A stretch of 64,000 nucleotides of DNA, from the NCBI GenBank assembly GCA_037126765.1, contig JBBCBC010000009.1:28046870-28110869 (forward strand), read 5' to 3'. This stretch comes from Stenogyne calaminthoides (Eukaryota > Streptophyta > Magnoliopsida > Lamiales > Lamiaceae). Below are positions 24,384 to 36,298 of the stretch, piece after piece (the first letter of the stretch is position 1; every line of letters begins with the position of its first letter). The translations under genes and the position numbers were made by a program. The notes under the pieces were generated by a model, which saw only the letters and a list, made by a program, of their open reading frames with translations, was not told where the DNA came from and made no database searches.

Positions 24384-25695
24384 GACCCACTTGGTATAAG
24401 TTAGGAATAAGTATCATTTCCAAGTTTGCAAAAACAACTACCAAAATCAATTTACACTTCAACACCAAACTAGATAAGCCATCTTCACTATCTTATCACT
24501 AATCTAGACAAAAATCAGCACAAAATGTATCATAAATTCATAATCCCATAAGATTTCAGATTCACGTCATCAAAATTACATCCATGCACGCATGGGCTCT
24601 AATCATCTTCATCATCAAATGGCTGGAATACAGCAAGGTTTTCTGCAACTTTATCATCATCTTCATCACCATCATCCTCATTATCATCCGATGACTCGAA
24701 ACTTGCAAGGTCCTTATAATTTCATCATACTCACTTATCAGCATTTAGTCTCGCCTCCTCTTACATAACAGCCACAGGTGTTTTGCAAAACATCCGAGGA
24801 GATTTTTTTATAACCGCAATTTGGTTCTTTACTTCCCAAGGAATCTTGATAAAGAAAATACTTATTATCGACAGTACCACTGATACTGACGATGTTGATT
24901 ACATTCCCGTCAATACCCATTTATGATATCCATCGGTCATAATTATATAAGCTACAAGTGGATGATGCAGCTGGAATTCAAACTTTTTCACAATATGAAA
25001 TCAAAGTCTGACCGAAATATTTCCATTGGAAGAGCCGACATTGTAAAGGTATCTTGTTCATCATCATTATTCCATGGGTATATAGAGTCTCAGAATAGCC
25101 CGTAAAACTCTATATATTCTGCAGCCTCATTCAATATAAGACGGAAGCGATTTCTATTTCTAGACTTTGCACTGAAGACATCATAGAGCTGCTTCACAGA
25201 GCATTTGACATGAAACCCCATATCAATATCATAATCTCCATTGTGGGTGTACATAACAGTAACAAGATCTATGGCAACACAAGTGCTTGTCTTTCTCTGA
25301 TCTTGAACTCCAAGCATTTTTTATCCAAGCATTTTGGGCCAAAAACATCTAATCTCATCAAAGTGTGCATCATTTTCATCAAAGATATCATACCCATTCA
25401 TCTTGGAGAGTGCTTTTGTTGTTAACGGGTTGAAGTTAGGCATGTTGAAGGGAAGTCTTCTCACTCAATTAATTAACCATTGCAATTTAAGAGTTGGGAT
25501 ATGGAAGAGTGAGAACTTGGAAAGAAGTTATAAGTTATGAATGAGTATCATTAAGGGGTAAATCAATATGGAGTTAGTGATTGTATTACTATTACTTGAC
25601 TAAAGGGTTACCAAGCACTATTAATGGGAATAATTCCTAATTACTCCTCATTCATTCTCATTACTCACCCTCATTACCCCCAACCAAGTGAGCCC
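24384..25695. mobile_element. Candidate Tourist-like element carrying captured sequence
   Basis: Left end: TTA then GGACCCACTTGGTATAAG at 24384. Right end: ACCCCCAACCAAGTGAGCCC at 25676-25695, followed by TTC; the paralogous end at 28876 is followed by TTA. The termini form an inverted repeat (about GGnCyCACTTGGT) like the Tourist MITEs at 10890 and 11833. The 1.3 kb interior contains decayed minus-strand coding-like sequence. It could be a gene-fragment-carrying PIF/Harbinger derivative, or two unrelated MITE ends. The sequence next to the right end also resembles a short MITE interior, so the second reading is real. Confidence 0.4.
24600..25430 (-). pseudogene. Decayed coding-like fragment with acidic tail, unrecognised
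   Basis: On the minus strand, broken frames run from about 25430 down. They include KMLGVQDQRKTST, VMYTHNGDYDIDMGF, CSVKQLYDVFSAKSRN, FRLILNEAAEYIEFYG, FTMSALPMEIFRSDFDFI, VDNKYFLYQDSLGSKEPN and, after stops, an acidic end (KDLASFESSDDNEDDGDEDD to FDDEDD, stop near 24600). GAT/GAA-rich repeats encode the tail. I do not recognise the protein. In-frame stops at several points argue for a dead or captured fragment, and spliced coding exons are an untested alternative. The second tandem unit carries related frames at 26223-26405 and 28303-28515 with many amino-acid changes. Confidence 0.4.
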
Positions 25696-26173
25696 TTCAT
25701 ACCTCAATTTATGCACCACCAATCCAAGAATACAAACAACATAAGATTTCATGACTATGAAAAAAAAATCAAGTTTATTCTCAATGTCACACATTTTGAT
25801 ATCAAGTGAAAAATTCAACTATCCAAGAATGCAAAAGATTCCAGGATTATGAAAAAAAAAACCAAGCTTATTCTCAATATCACATATTTCGACATAAAAC
25901 GAAGAATTCAACTATCCAAAAATAGAAACAACATAAGATTTCAGTACTATAGATGAAAAAACAAGCTTATTCTCAATATCACACATTTCAACATCCAATG
26001 AAGGATTCAAAGATTATAGGACTACAAATAAAAAATCAAGTTTATCCTCAATATCACACATTTCGATATCCATTGAAGAATTCAACTATCCAAGAATACA
26101 AACAACATAAGATTTAAGAACTATGGACAAAAAGTCAAGTTTATTCTCAATATCACACATTTCAATATCCATT
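24689..26173. repeat. Tandem duplication, unit 1 (about 1.48 kb)
   Basis: The sequence starting CGATGACTCGAAACTTGC at 24689 restarts at 26174, an offset of 1485 bp. Homology then runs through the whole unit, including the coding-like fragment, the Tourist-like right end and the minisatellite. Unit 1 keeps the uninterrupted sequence GATTTCTATTTCTAGACTTT near 25150, the empty site of the solo LTR found in unit 2. Confidence 0.85.
25716..26170. repeat. 75-99 bp tandem repeat array, unit 1
   Basis: Five degenerate units, each with a TTCTCAATATCACACATTTC core followed by an ATCCAATGAAGAATTCAACT-type sequence. The core occurs at 25778, 25871, 25970, 26045 and 26144, with spacings of 93, 99, 75 and 99 bp. 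Units contain GAATACAAACAACATAAGAT. Confidence 0.88.
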
Positions 26174-29100
26174 CGATGACTCGAAACTTGCAAGGTCCTT
26201 ATAATTTCATCATCCTCCCTTATCAGCATTTAGTCTCAGCTTCTCTTACATAACAACCACAAGTGTTTTGGAAAACATGCGAGGAGATTTTTTTATAACA
26301 GCAATTTGGTTCTTCATTTCCCAAGGAATCTTGACAAAGAAAATACTTATTATCAACAGTTCCACCGATACCGATGATGGTGATTACATACACATCAATA
26401 CCCATTTATAATATTCATCGGTCACAATTATATAAGCTGCAAGTGGATTATGCAGAGCTGGAATTCAAACTTGTCCACAGTAATAAAATCAAAGCCTAAC
26501 CGAAATATTTCCGCTGGAAGAGCCGACATTGTAAAGGTATCTGGTTCATCATCGTTGTTCCATGGGTATACAAAGTCTTAGAATATCCAGTAAAGCTTTA
26601 TATATTCTGCAGCCTCATTCAATATAAGACGAAACAATTTCTATGTTGGGAAATTGTGTGCCCGGATCTATTCAAGGTGTAATTTAAATACAAATTTAAA
26701 TCAACAATTATTACTAGCATGAATTAATCTCATTAATTAAAATAATAATCTCAACAACAACATGAGTACAAATAATTTCACGTAAAGTCCTACACATGCG
26801 GAACTAGAAGTTTACGAAAAACGTACCTCTTGAAGAGACAACAGTTGAGACGATGGATCAAACCAAAACACCTTCTCAAGTATCCCTCTAGTCCTTGTTC
26901 GACTATCCGGTGGAAGGATGCTCGCAAACAATTTTAATAAAGGAGTAAAGAAAAAAAAAATATGTTGCACCACCTTTATGGATTTCTAATTTTTCCAAGA
27001 CTGAAATTGTGTTGGGGTTGAAAAATGCATCCCCTATTTATAGGACTATGGGAGGCGAAAATTTTGCTTAGGAAAAGATATGGGAAGATCTTTAATTCTT
27101 GTGCAAGAAGTAATCTTGAATATATCCAATATATTCTCCTCCCCATAAATAAATTTTCCACAAAAATTTTCTTCCTTATAAATCATTATTTTGAAAAAAA
27201 AAAAAAAAAGAAGAAAAAAAAGTCAAAGTCAAAGATTCTTGAATTTATGAGATAATCTTGTATTCCAAGAATACTTATCTTCCATAAAATCTTTCCAAAA
27301 AAATCTCTTCTTTCTTTTTCCATAATTTTCTAAAATTTAAGGATAAATTATGCAACAAATTATTTCTTTATTTTAATCACCTTTTCATTAATGGACTCAT
27401 GTTAGGCTACTTGAGGGGCCATTAGGAGAATTAAGATTGAACCTTCTAATGGACTCTGAATTCTAATATTGAGCCACAATATTATTCAGCCCATTAATAT
27501 TAATTTATTCCACTATAAAATTAATATTGCACTATCCATCTTAATCCATATTAAGATAATATGGCTCCCGATTATTATTTTCCATGTTTAAGATTATTTT
27601 GTCCATTAATTAATTAAGTCACTGAACGCTTTAAATATGGCTCCCGGCTAATATTTGTTTCCTTGGTGTAAGATCAGCTCAACATTATTATCCGTACCGG
27701 AAACGAATATCACTTACAAGATTTAGTATGATAAAACTTCTGAGCCCACCAAGGGGACAAATCAAACGAGACTCTCCCCGCACACATTTCTCTGTGTTAA
27801 ATCTTAGCAATTGTCATGTAATTAATAATATTACCCCAAAATATAAAGTATAGAATCGCGATCTGATTCTAAACCCAACATAGATCAAAACAATAAATAT
27901 TAATCACACACAATCCTATTTAAGTGACAGAGATTAAGAAATCAACAACCACTGGGGTCTAATTTTTCATCTCGTAAGTCAGTACGAAAGAATGTATCCT
28001 CTCTGTAGGTCTGTTTCAGTGCATCACAATGCACTAGTGCAATCCCTTGGTCAAGACAGGTTAATCTGAGATTTACACATCAACCTATACCAACGAAATG
28101 TTCCATTCCATCAAGGTTGTGAAGATGTACTTATTTACAAGGAGCTGTTAATGTGATCTTTTGTGATCAGGTATCACAACATTAACTCTATGCAAATATG
28201 TACTAATATTGAACAATTTGCGATAAATAAATAACATTCATTCATATTTAAAGTAACATCAATAAAAGATTTATTCTCACTAAATAAGAGTACATTAGTC
28301 TGTTATACGTAAAAGCATACTTTCACGTATATCCCTAACATTCTATTCCTAGACTTTGCACCGAAGACATCATAGAGCTGCTTCACAGAGCATTTGGCAT
28401 GAAACCCCATATCAATCTCTCCAGTGTGCGTGTACATGAGAGTAACAAGATCTTGGGCAACACAAGTTCTTGTCGTCCTCTGATCTTGAACTCCAAGCAT
28501 TTTTAATCCAAGCATTTTGGGTCAAAAATATCTATTCCCACCAAAGTATGCATCATCTTCATCAAAGATACCATACTCATTCATCTTGAAAAGTGCTTTT
28601 GTTGTTCCCGGATTGAAGTTAGACATGTTGAAGGGAAGTCTTTTCACTCAATTAATTAACCATTGCAATTTAAGAGGTGAGATATGGAAGAGTGAGAACT
28701 TGGAAAGAATTTATAAATTAGGAATGAGTATCATTAAGGGGTCAATCACTATGGAGTTAGTGATTGCATTATTACTACTTGGTTAAGGGTTACAAAGCAT
28801 TATTAATGAGAATAATTCTTAATTACTCTTTATTCATTCTCATTAGTTGCCCTCATTACCCCAACCAAGCTAGCCCTTAATATCTCAATTTATGCACCAC
28901 CAATCCAAGAATACAAACAACATAAGATTTCATGACTATGGAAAAAAAAAAAGCTTGTTCTCAATGTCACGCATTTCAATATCAAGTGAAGAATTCAACT
29001 ATCCAAGAATGCAAAAGATTTCAAGACTATGGAAAAAAAATCAAGCTTATTCTCAATATCACACATTTCGATATACAATGAAGAATTCAACTATGCAAAA

Positions 29101-29345
29101 ATAGAAACATAAGATTTCAGGACTATGGATAAAAAATCAAGCTTGTTCTCAATATCACACATTTCAATATCCAATGAAGAATTCGAAGATTCCAGAACTA
29201 CTAATAAGTTATTCTCAATATCACACATTTAACCAATTAAGAATTCAACTATCCAAGAATACAAACAACATAAGATTTAAGAGTTATGGACAAAAAATCA
29301 AGTTTATTCTCAATATCACACATTTCAATATCCAATGAAGAATTC
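26174..29345. repeat. Tandem duplication, unit 2, interrupted by a solo LTR
   Basis: Second copy of the 1.48 kb unit: 26174-26643, then 28346-29345 after the inserted LTR and its TSD. It ends where the repeat phrase CAATATCCAATGAAGAATTC passes into unrelated sequence near 29345. It includes a second minisatellite array at about 28900-29340 and a Tourist-like right end at 28876 followed by TTA. Confidence 0.82.
26644..28340 (-). mobile_element. Solo LTR (family C Copia) in tandem unit 2
   Basis: A 1697-bp LTR begins TGTTGGGAAATTGTG at 26644 and ends GTATATCCCTAACA at 28340. The 5-bp duplication TTCTA flanks it (26639-26643, 28341-28345). It matches the LTRs of the complete element at 47512-57719 in order and length. 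No internal region is present, so it is a solo LTR left by LTR-LTR recombination. Unit 1 of the surrounding duplication provides the undisturbed target. Confidence 0.93.
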
Positions 29346-29465
29346 AAACAGGCTAGATATTGTTGCTCACTCACAAGTTTTGTCAATATTGAATTTGACT
29401 GTCATTTGGTGTCTTTGTGATAAGCTTGATTTTCTTTCCATAGTTCTGGAATCTTATGTTGTTTG

Positions 29466-29798
29466 TGTTGGGGTTATACGTAAAAGTATGCTTTTACGTA
29501 ATAACAGACTCATGTACTCTTATTTACTGAATATAAATATTTTATCACTGTTGCTTTAAATATGAATGAATGTTATTTATTTATTACAAACCGTTCAAAG
29601 GTTGTCACTTCGAGAGGTATGTTTCTCGTAAATTCCTAGATTTTGCATGTGTAGGAATTTACGTGAAATAAACTGTACGCATGATTGTTGGTATTTGTTA
29701 ATTGAATTAATATGTTAATTCATGTTAAAAATATTTGTTCAATTTAAATATGTATTTAATTGCACCTCGAATAGATTCGGGAACCCTATTCCCCAACA
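29466..29798 (+). mobile_element. C1 Copia element: 5' LTR, internally deleted
   Basis: Starts TGTTGGGGTTATACG and ends ATTCCCCAACA, with the primer site immediately after. At 333 bp it is about 1.4 kb shorter than other family C LTRs. Homology jumps near 29600, from the ...ACAAACCGTTCA segment directly to the GAGAGGTATG segment near the LTR end. It is the 5' LTR of the plus-strand copy C1. Confidence 0.82.
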
Positions 29799-29800
29799 AC

Positions 29801-29812
29801 TGGTATCAGAGT
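29801..29812 (+). promoter_or_regulatory. C1 primer-binding site (initiator Met tRNA)
   Basis: TGGTATCAGAGT, complementary to the 3' end of plant initiator Met-tRNA with one difference at the last base. It lies 2 bp after the LTR end. Confidence 0.85.
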
Positions 29813-30427
29813 CTCGATTTTGAGCTCTGTGATTTAAATTATTGGTTCACTAAAAATATTAAAATTGGATAGTAGAATTGCTAGATCTTTTGTGCAGGTA
29901 TCCAATTGTCATGGTATTTAATGGTTTTAATTATTTCATGTGTATGAATGGTTTTTAATTCGACAAGTTCAGATTTGTTTTTCTCGTGAGAAAATTCACT
30001 AGTAGATTAGGCAATTTTTTTTATCTGTTCAATGTAATAGACTAGTCTAGATTTAAGGTTTATTTATTTCTGTTAAATAAATTGTAACCGAATCGAAGAT
30101 GAAGACGAGGGATTGAAGATGAATCCGGAACCGGGCATCTCGCAAAACGTGCCAAGGGAGGCATGCGACGTAGATGCTGCCAGGCGCGTGTGGGCATGGG
30201 CGTGAGCAAGGGCCGAGCGTCGGGCGGGATTAGGTGGGGGAACGCGCACGACGCGGGGACGCGCCGATGTGCGCTCGCAGGGACGTGCGGAGGCGGACGT
30301 GGGCGGAAGAGCACAAAGCGAGGGCTTGCGCGCGTGAGACGCGCGGCACTGCTGAGACCCGCGGGGCATTGTGCACGACGCTAAGCGTGCGGGCATAGAG
30401 GCCTGTCGACACGGCTGCGCGGGTACT
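29813..30427 (+). other. C1 leader with GC-rich island
   Basis: Untranslated leader of C1. The first 270 bp is AT-rich. From 30100 to 30425 the base composition changes abruptly to strongly GC-rich. The first part (ACGTGCCAAGGGAGGCATGC) is shared with C3 (minus, near 55610), but the rest is not obviously related to the islands of the other copies. The Arg/Pro-rich ORFs in it are composition artefacts. Confidence 0.65.
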
Positions 30428-31870
30428 TGTTTGAATAAAATGTTTGGTTGTTTGCATTTATTCTTATTTGTGTTCCCATGAGTCATTCCAGTCATTGAGA
30501 TTGTGAGAACTCAGATGACTTAAGCATGATTCTCAAATAGCCCCCGATCAAGGATCATCAAGAATGGGATATTGATGATGCAATTGAGATTGGTGTTCGA
30601 TTTGCTTCATACTCTTAGAGAGTGTAGTAAGATCTCACTTACTACGAGATACTAGGTATCGCATGATAAATGCACAGATACCTTAGAGGGTATTGGTATA
30701 CCCATTCGAGAAACCATTTAATGTAATTCCACAATATGTGTCTACGGGTGTCTCGATTAGTGGGAGCGATGCGATACTCCTTTGACTTGAGGTCAATAAG
30801 CACGACATGTGTGGAGTGATGAACTTTGAACATGACCGACGCTTGCACCCTTCTATGGGTAGATATGGCTTGGATTGGGTTCATCACGAAATGCATGTGC
30901 GCGGTAGTTGAACCAAGAATAAGATTCATTCCTCAATGTGGATTTAGAGAGAATGCTCATCTTCTCATCATAATTGGATCTAAGTCATCGGCCGATGCAT
31001 GTCAACTTGAACTTTGTGGCCAAGTGTGACATACGTGATCAATTAGTGATTAGAGATAATATGATTAAGTTATAAGTTATTTGAATAGACACTTCATCAT
31101 GTTCAAGATTTAATCAAGTATTCGCGAATGAAAGGAAGTTATCGTAATAGCCCATGTTTTACTTATAGGTAGTTGCACGTTTCTCGCAACGTACCTCATA
31201 TATTGAGAATGTCTGATTTATTGTCTAGGGTTCAATTAAGATCGTTAGTTTGACTAATCGCTCAATATATGAGGGCATATGGGTCACACAACAAGTAATT
31301 CCCTTTATAGATTAAAGTTGGTTGATTAAGTATTAAATTGGATTTAATATTTAATTTATAGAGAATTAATTAATAATATATTAATTTGGAATTAATTATT
31401 ATTACTGTTTAATTAAATTGGATTTAATCAAATAGGAATCCCAAATAATATATGGAATATTATTGTAGGAAAATATATTTAGGAAAAATCAAATCTATGA
31501 GATTTGATTTGCAAGATTAGGAAATAATATTCCTAATAAAGATAGCTCAAGATTTAAGCTGGACTTCCCCTATATATATGAGATCCTAGTGATTCATTAA
31601 ACACTACAAGAAAACCTAATTTCTCCATAAAATCTCTAGTCAGATTTTTCCTAGCAAATTCGTCTCGAGGATTCAACGCTGACAAATCTATGTGGATCTG
31701 CTAATGGGGATTACGTGGATACCATAGTGGAGGAATCTGTGTACAATTTACTGTAAGGATTCTTGTTATGATTATCCGTATTTAATTATGCAATTATATG
31801 TTCGTTGTTGGTGAACTGTTTAATTCTGTTGCGCATGTATTATGTGTTTACGTGCCTCTATATTCCAACA
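30428..31870 (+). mobile_element. 5' LTR of a family B retroelement inserted in C1
   Basis: Begins TGTTTGAATA at 30428 and ends TATTCCAACA at 31870; these ends are inverted repeats at 9 of 10 positions. Length 1443 bp. A primer site follows 1 bp later. The right LTR of the same family ends at 39546, after which the C1 leader resumes. The expected 5-bp TSD is poor (GTACT before, GTGAC after), so the left boundary or the flank has changed. A third, minus-strand copy is at 42607-43948. Confidence 0.68.
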
Positions 31871-31871
31871 G

Positions 31872-31883
31872 TGGTATCAGAGC
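31872..31883 (+). promoter_or_regulatory. Family B primer-binding site
   Basis: TGGTATCAGAGC, the standard complement of the initiator Met-tRNA 3' end, 1 bp after the LTR. Confidence 0.88.
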
Positions 31884-33950
31884 TCCAGACTATTGATTAA
31901 TTGTATAATTGGTGATTTATTTAAAAGATTTTTTTTAATAAATTGGGTGCGGCCGATTTTAGAAATCAACTGCACCATATGTGTGTTTCGCTTATCGTGC
32001 TCGTTATTTATTTTTTTGGTTTTGCTGGGTTCTCTCGCTCTCTCGCCTCACTCAGCACACTAGGGTTTGGAACCCTAGCCGCTTAAACCACGCCACCTGC
32101 CAACAGCGGAGACCGCTGTGCGTCGCTTGAGGCGGTGGCTAACCGCTGCGCCTTGCGACGGCTGTGCATCACTGCATTGCTGCGCGTGACGGTGGCACCC
32201 CGATTTGGCGATGGTGTTACCTCATTCTGGTTTGGTCTTCGCGATGGCAATTCGCACGCGCATTGGCCGATCGATTGTGATTCGATGCTCACTGGTTTTG
32301 TCGATGGCTTGTTGCGCGTGCGGTGCATCTGAGGGTCGCGATTCGTCTTGATTTGGCTGCGGGGACAATTCTGTATGAGTCGTCAAAGGCGATGTCATTT
32401 CGCTCCCATGAGCATCTACACCGTGATGATATGTCCGCATTTGGAACGGCGATGATGGCGAGTCGCACGCAAGCGCCTAGCGGCGTCGTTGACTCGCCCA
32501 CGCGCTGACGACGTTAATGATTCCTTGGTCAATTGCGTCGATTCCTTCTGGTTTCGTCGTGGGTCTCCTATGCTTGCGTGATTTCGATTCGATGCATACT
32601 GTTTTTTTGCCTTGATTCGTGTTGGGTCCTTTTTTTGCCTACTGTTGCTTCCTTTTCGTGCACTGTAACTTCAATTTTTCAAAAACTTTTTTATGCTGGA
32701 AATATGATGTTCAACGTATTGAATTGTTGATGATGAATGATGGTTTGGTGTTTGAATTTGGAATTGGAATTGGTTGCCCCGAATTACGGATTGGATCTGT
32801 GAAATTTGGATGGTGATGCGGGGAGGGCTGTTTTGCAAATTTGATTTGAGGCAGGCCCTCGCGTACAATTTTAGAAATTGCATCTAAGCCCCTGAATAAC
32901 AAATAATTAAAATCTGATTTTTTAAAAATTAATATAAAGTATTTAATTTTAAAATCGGATCATTGGTTGGACCAATAAATAAACAATTAATTGGATTAAT
33001 TATTTTTTATAATTAATTAAAATTGGTTAAACAAAATTAAAATTGGATTTTGAAATTCTGATTAATGATTTAATAATTATTGAAATCCCACTTGGTTAAC
33101 TTATTTGTTTAATTATTTGATTAATGATTAATTATTTGTTTAAATTTGTTAACGCATTTAAAGCCCACGTTATAACTGTTTGGGTAGGCGGCGTCCAATA
33201 CTTATCGGACCGTATTAAATGTTTGGGTAGACGACACCCAAAATATATGCTAGTCAGTGTATGTCATGTTTGGGTAGGCGGCGCCCAATAATTGCTCAAA
33301 TGTGACGTAGATAACATGATTGGATCTCGATTAAACAATTAATACCACGCCTTTTTTTTAAATGTTCCTCACTAAAATATGATTTTACATTAAAATGAAA
33401 CGATGTCTTCCATCAAAGTTAAAAGTAAACCGGAGATTTCATTCCAATGAGTATTTAAGACTCTCGTCTTTTGCTCGGATCTACATCTAACGGGACTTTT
33501 ATAGGGACATGTAATATCGTTGTTTGATGGTTGTAAACCAACTTAGTTTTGTTTCACCAGCCATCGCGGGGAACAAAAGTTAAGGGACATCAATCGAACT
33601 AGGTTCGATATACTAGGAATTGCAATTTTGCAATTGGTTTTGAGACCTACCAGTTATGATATTATAATAATCAGCCCTCACAGATATTATAATAGTAGTA
33701 ATGTGGATCCTAGTCCATTATAATTTATATTTGATATAAATACGTACTTTTCCGATGATGTCGTTAAGTATGTGAAAATAATGGAAACAAAATAAATTTA
33801 AAGGCCATGTTTATTTTGATTGCTGAATATTGATCATTGAAATTATGTGTTTTAATTCCCGTTTGATTTTTTTCTCTTGGTTAGTTAAAATGTATAACTG
33901 TCATTGAGATGTGTTTTAGAAACAAATAAATTGGCTAGGCCAAATTTTCT
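31884..33950 (+). mobile_element. Internal region of the family B element, non-coding
   Basis: Follows the primer site. It contains a GC-richer island (about 32050-32520) and then AT-rich sequence, but no gag or pol domain in any frame. Lack of coding capacity suggests a LARD-like derivative mobilised in trans, or loss of the coding part by later rearrangement. Confidence 0.55.
33180..33288 (+). repeat. Three spaced hairpin motifs in the family B leader
   Basis: TTGGGTAGGCGGCGCCCAA-type motifs occur at 33180-33198, 33223-33241 and 33270-33288, each able to pair TTGGG with CCCAA. Spacing is 43 and 47 bp. The second and third keep perfect 5-bp end complementarity; the first has one change. Confidence 0.75.
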
Positions 33951-34300
33951 AGACTGACACCGATACATGCGTTTGGTGCTAAGGCAAGAAAAGATTGAGT
34001 ACGTGTTGGACACGTCAATCCCGGTTACTGACTTGGTCGGATTTTAGCGAGCAAAAAACAATGTTTTTCTTGCTACTCCCCCGCAAGTGCACTGGATCAT
34101 CATAGTAGAAACGGAGTATAGGGACCAAGTAGTATCAAACCACGGAATTTAGGAGTACGGTGTGGCCAAAGTGCTTTATGTCAGCATGTTATTATAGTTG
34201 CGAATGAGATGCAAAGAAAATAAAAATAAGCGCGAAAACAAACAAATAATAAAGTGGCACTCGACTAGGTATGATAAAGGAAAGAGGACCGTGAACTTAG

Positions 34301-35385
34301 TATTGGGGATCAAACAATATCCCACATTGAAATAATATGGGAGGATCATGGGGTTTATTAGGATGGACACAATCTCAATTGGTATGATGACTTTTGGGAG
34401 ATGCCCAAAAACAAATCCGTGCGGGCTTGACCCAAAGCGGACAATATCATACCAATGGGGGGATTTGGGTCCATCCAGGGTCATAACAGTGGTATCAAAG
34501 CATCTGGTTAGATGGATCTGTGGAGAGCAATTATGGTGGCTGAAGGGAAATCGCCTGTTGAGAAGCTTGATTGGAACGGATTTTGGATTCTGGTTCTTGC
34601 AAGATCAAGAAGGTCATTGAAACGTGTCTGAGATCGTGCGGGAATTGGTGGACGAAGAGCATTGAATCTGGGTGCGGTATGGGACGTGCTTGGGTTATGC
34701 TTGAGTCGGAGAGGGGATGCCAATGAGAGATGGGGAAGACGAGTTACGTCTTGGAGTCAGTCTCCAGGTGGGAGATTGTTGGGATTGTTGGAGTCTGAGT
34801 TGCGGAATGAGTCCAGGGTGGACAAGACGTTCGGAATGAGTCCAGGTAGGACAAGACGTTCGACCTAGTTGAGGTCGTGCACTTCCGCTCCAGAGTCAGT
34901 CTCCAGGTTCAGTCTCCAGGTGGGAGATTGTTGGGTTATGGAGCCTGTGTGAAACGGGATGCAGGGCGCAGGAGGCGCTCGACCAGCGCTCGAGGTCGAG
35001 CAGGTGTGCTCGATCGAGCCCCCCCTATCCAGCGCCATGAGGGCGCTCGAGCAATGTATGTGATCGAGCAGAACCACTCGACCAAGGGCTGAGGTCGAGT
35101 GGTTCCGAGGCCTGGACGAGGAAATAGGGTTTCGGCCAGGATGGGCCAATTCTAGGGTTTTGGCCTAGTTTCCCAGTTCGGGTTTTTTGTATAAATAACC
35201 CCCTAACTCCCCCATTGTATCTTGCATTACTTGCACTATCTAATAAGATATAGTAGATCTCTCCTGGCTTGGTAGTGCCCCCAGATGTAGTCATTCCTGA
35301 CGAACTGGGTAACCAAATTGTTTTGTCTCTAAATTCCGTAGTTCCATTATTTTCTCCCATAATTTGCTTGCTTTAATTCCTAACA
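34301..35385 (+). mobile_element. Chimeric TRIM-like LTR insertion
   Basis: A 1085-bp insert is flanked by CTTAG at 34296-34300 and 35386-35390; the host sequence is continuous across it. The left end is a 188-bp LTR-like block (34301-34488, TATTGGGGAT to TCATAACA) followed by a primer-like site TGGTATCAAAGC (34490-34501). The right end is a different 457-bp LTR-like block (34929-35385, TGTTGGGTTATGG to TCCTAACA) with TGTATAAATAACC near 35190. A purine-rich TGGGAGAT precedes the right block. The two ends are not alike. Confidence 0.7.
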
Positions 35386-36298
35386 CTTAGGTGATGATCA
35401 AATTGCAAAAATTAAACAATTAAAACTATCCTAGTTTATTTCTCTATTGCGTGATAGGGACTAGTCACTCAAGGCTACTAATAAGCACAATAGAGTAAAA
35501 AGCTATAGAGGACAACTGTTTCCTTCGGGTAATATAGCCTTACAATAAGGTGTTCCCAAACCTGGTAATAAAGTCTCCCTCCTCTCCCTCACTTTTCGCT
35601 ACTTAACTCAAGTGTCTAACTATGGGTGTTCTAACACTAAATACCCTCTCTCGAATGGATAAGAAGTGTAATAAACGCAACTCAAAAACTAACTCCCTCA
35701 ATTTACTTGTCATCTTTTAAGCATGTTCTTCACCATCAAAACCATTAAACACTTTAGTCTTTAGAACTTGAAGCTCTACCAAATAGCTATATAAAGTGAG
35801 CTTCTTTCTCAATTTTCATTTCTTTCACAAAATAACTCACTTTTTTTTTTCAACTCAACAATTCATCTTTTTTTTTTCCTTTATTTCTTTTCTCCACTTC
35901 ATTTCACTTTCTTTCCTTTCTCAGTCTTTTCACTTATGAACCAAACTATTCCACCAATTGCACATTAAAGCTCAATTCAATCACATTTGTCAACAATGAA
36001 GCTCCACTAGTTCATAGGAAAATTAGGCTCATAAAAGATGGACAAATAGGCTAATTTTTTGTAGGTTGCCAAAGAATATGGGATAAAAGGCTAAAAGGGG
36101 CTAAATACAGAAAGATTTCATTTGGTATGGAAAATTTGGCTAAGTGACTTTTCAAAGCAAAGATGGTCTCATATCATTTTCATAAATTTCACACTAAAAG
36201 AAGCCTCAAACAAGACAATTGACAAGTTCTAAAGCACACAAGCATGAATGATACTCACGAGAAGGAAATAGACCAAAATATATGAAAGTCTAAAGGCT

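Noticed and set aside
25624..25809. Short plus-strand frames in the tandem duplication
   Set aside because: They run through MITE ends and minisatellite units, so they are not genes.
30060..30495. Several 70-140 codon Arg/Pro/Ala-rich frames in the C1 leader
   Set aside because: Open in nearly all frames because of GC-rich composition; no recognisable domain and not shared with other copies of the element.
32083..32508. Overlapping 60-80 codon frames near the family B primer site
   Set aside because: They lie in a retroelement leader, overlap on both strands and show no gag-like motif.
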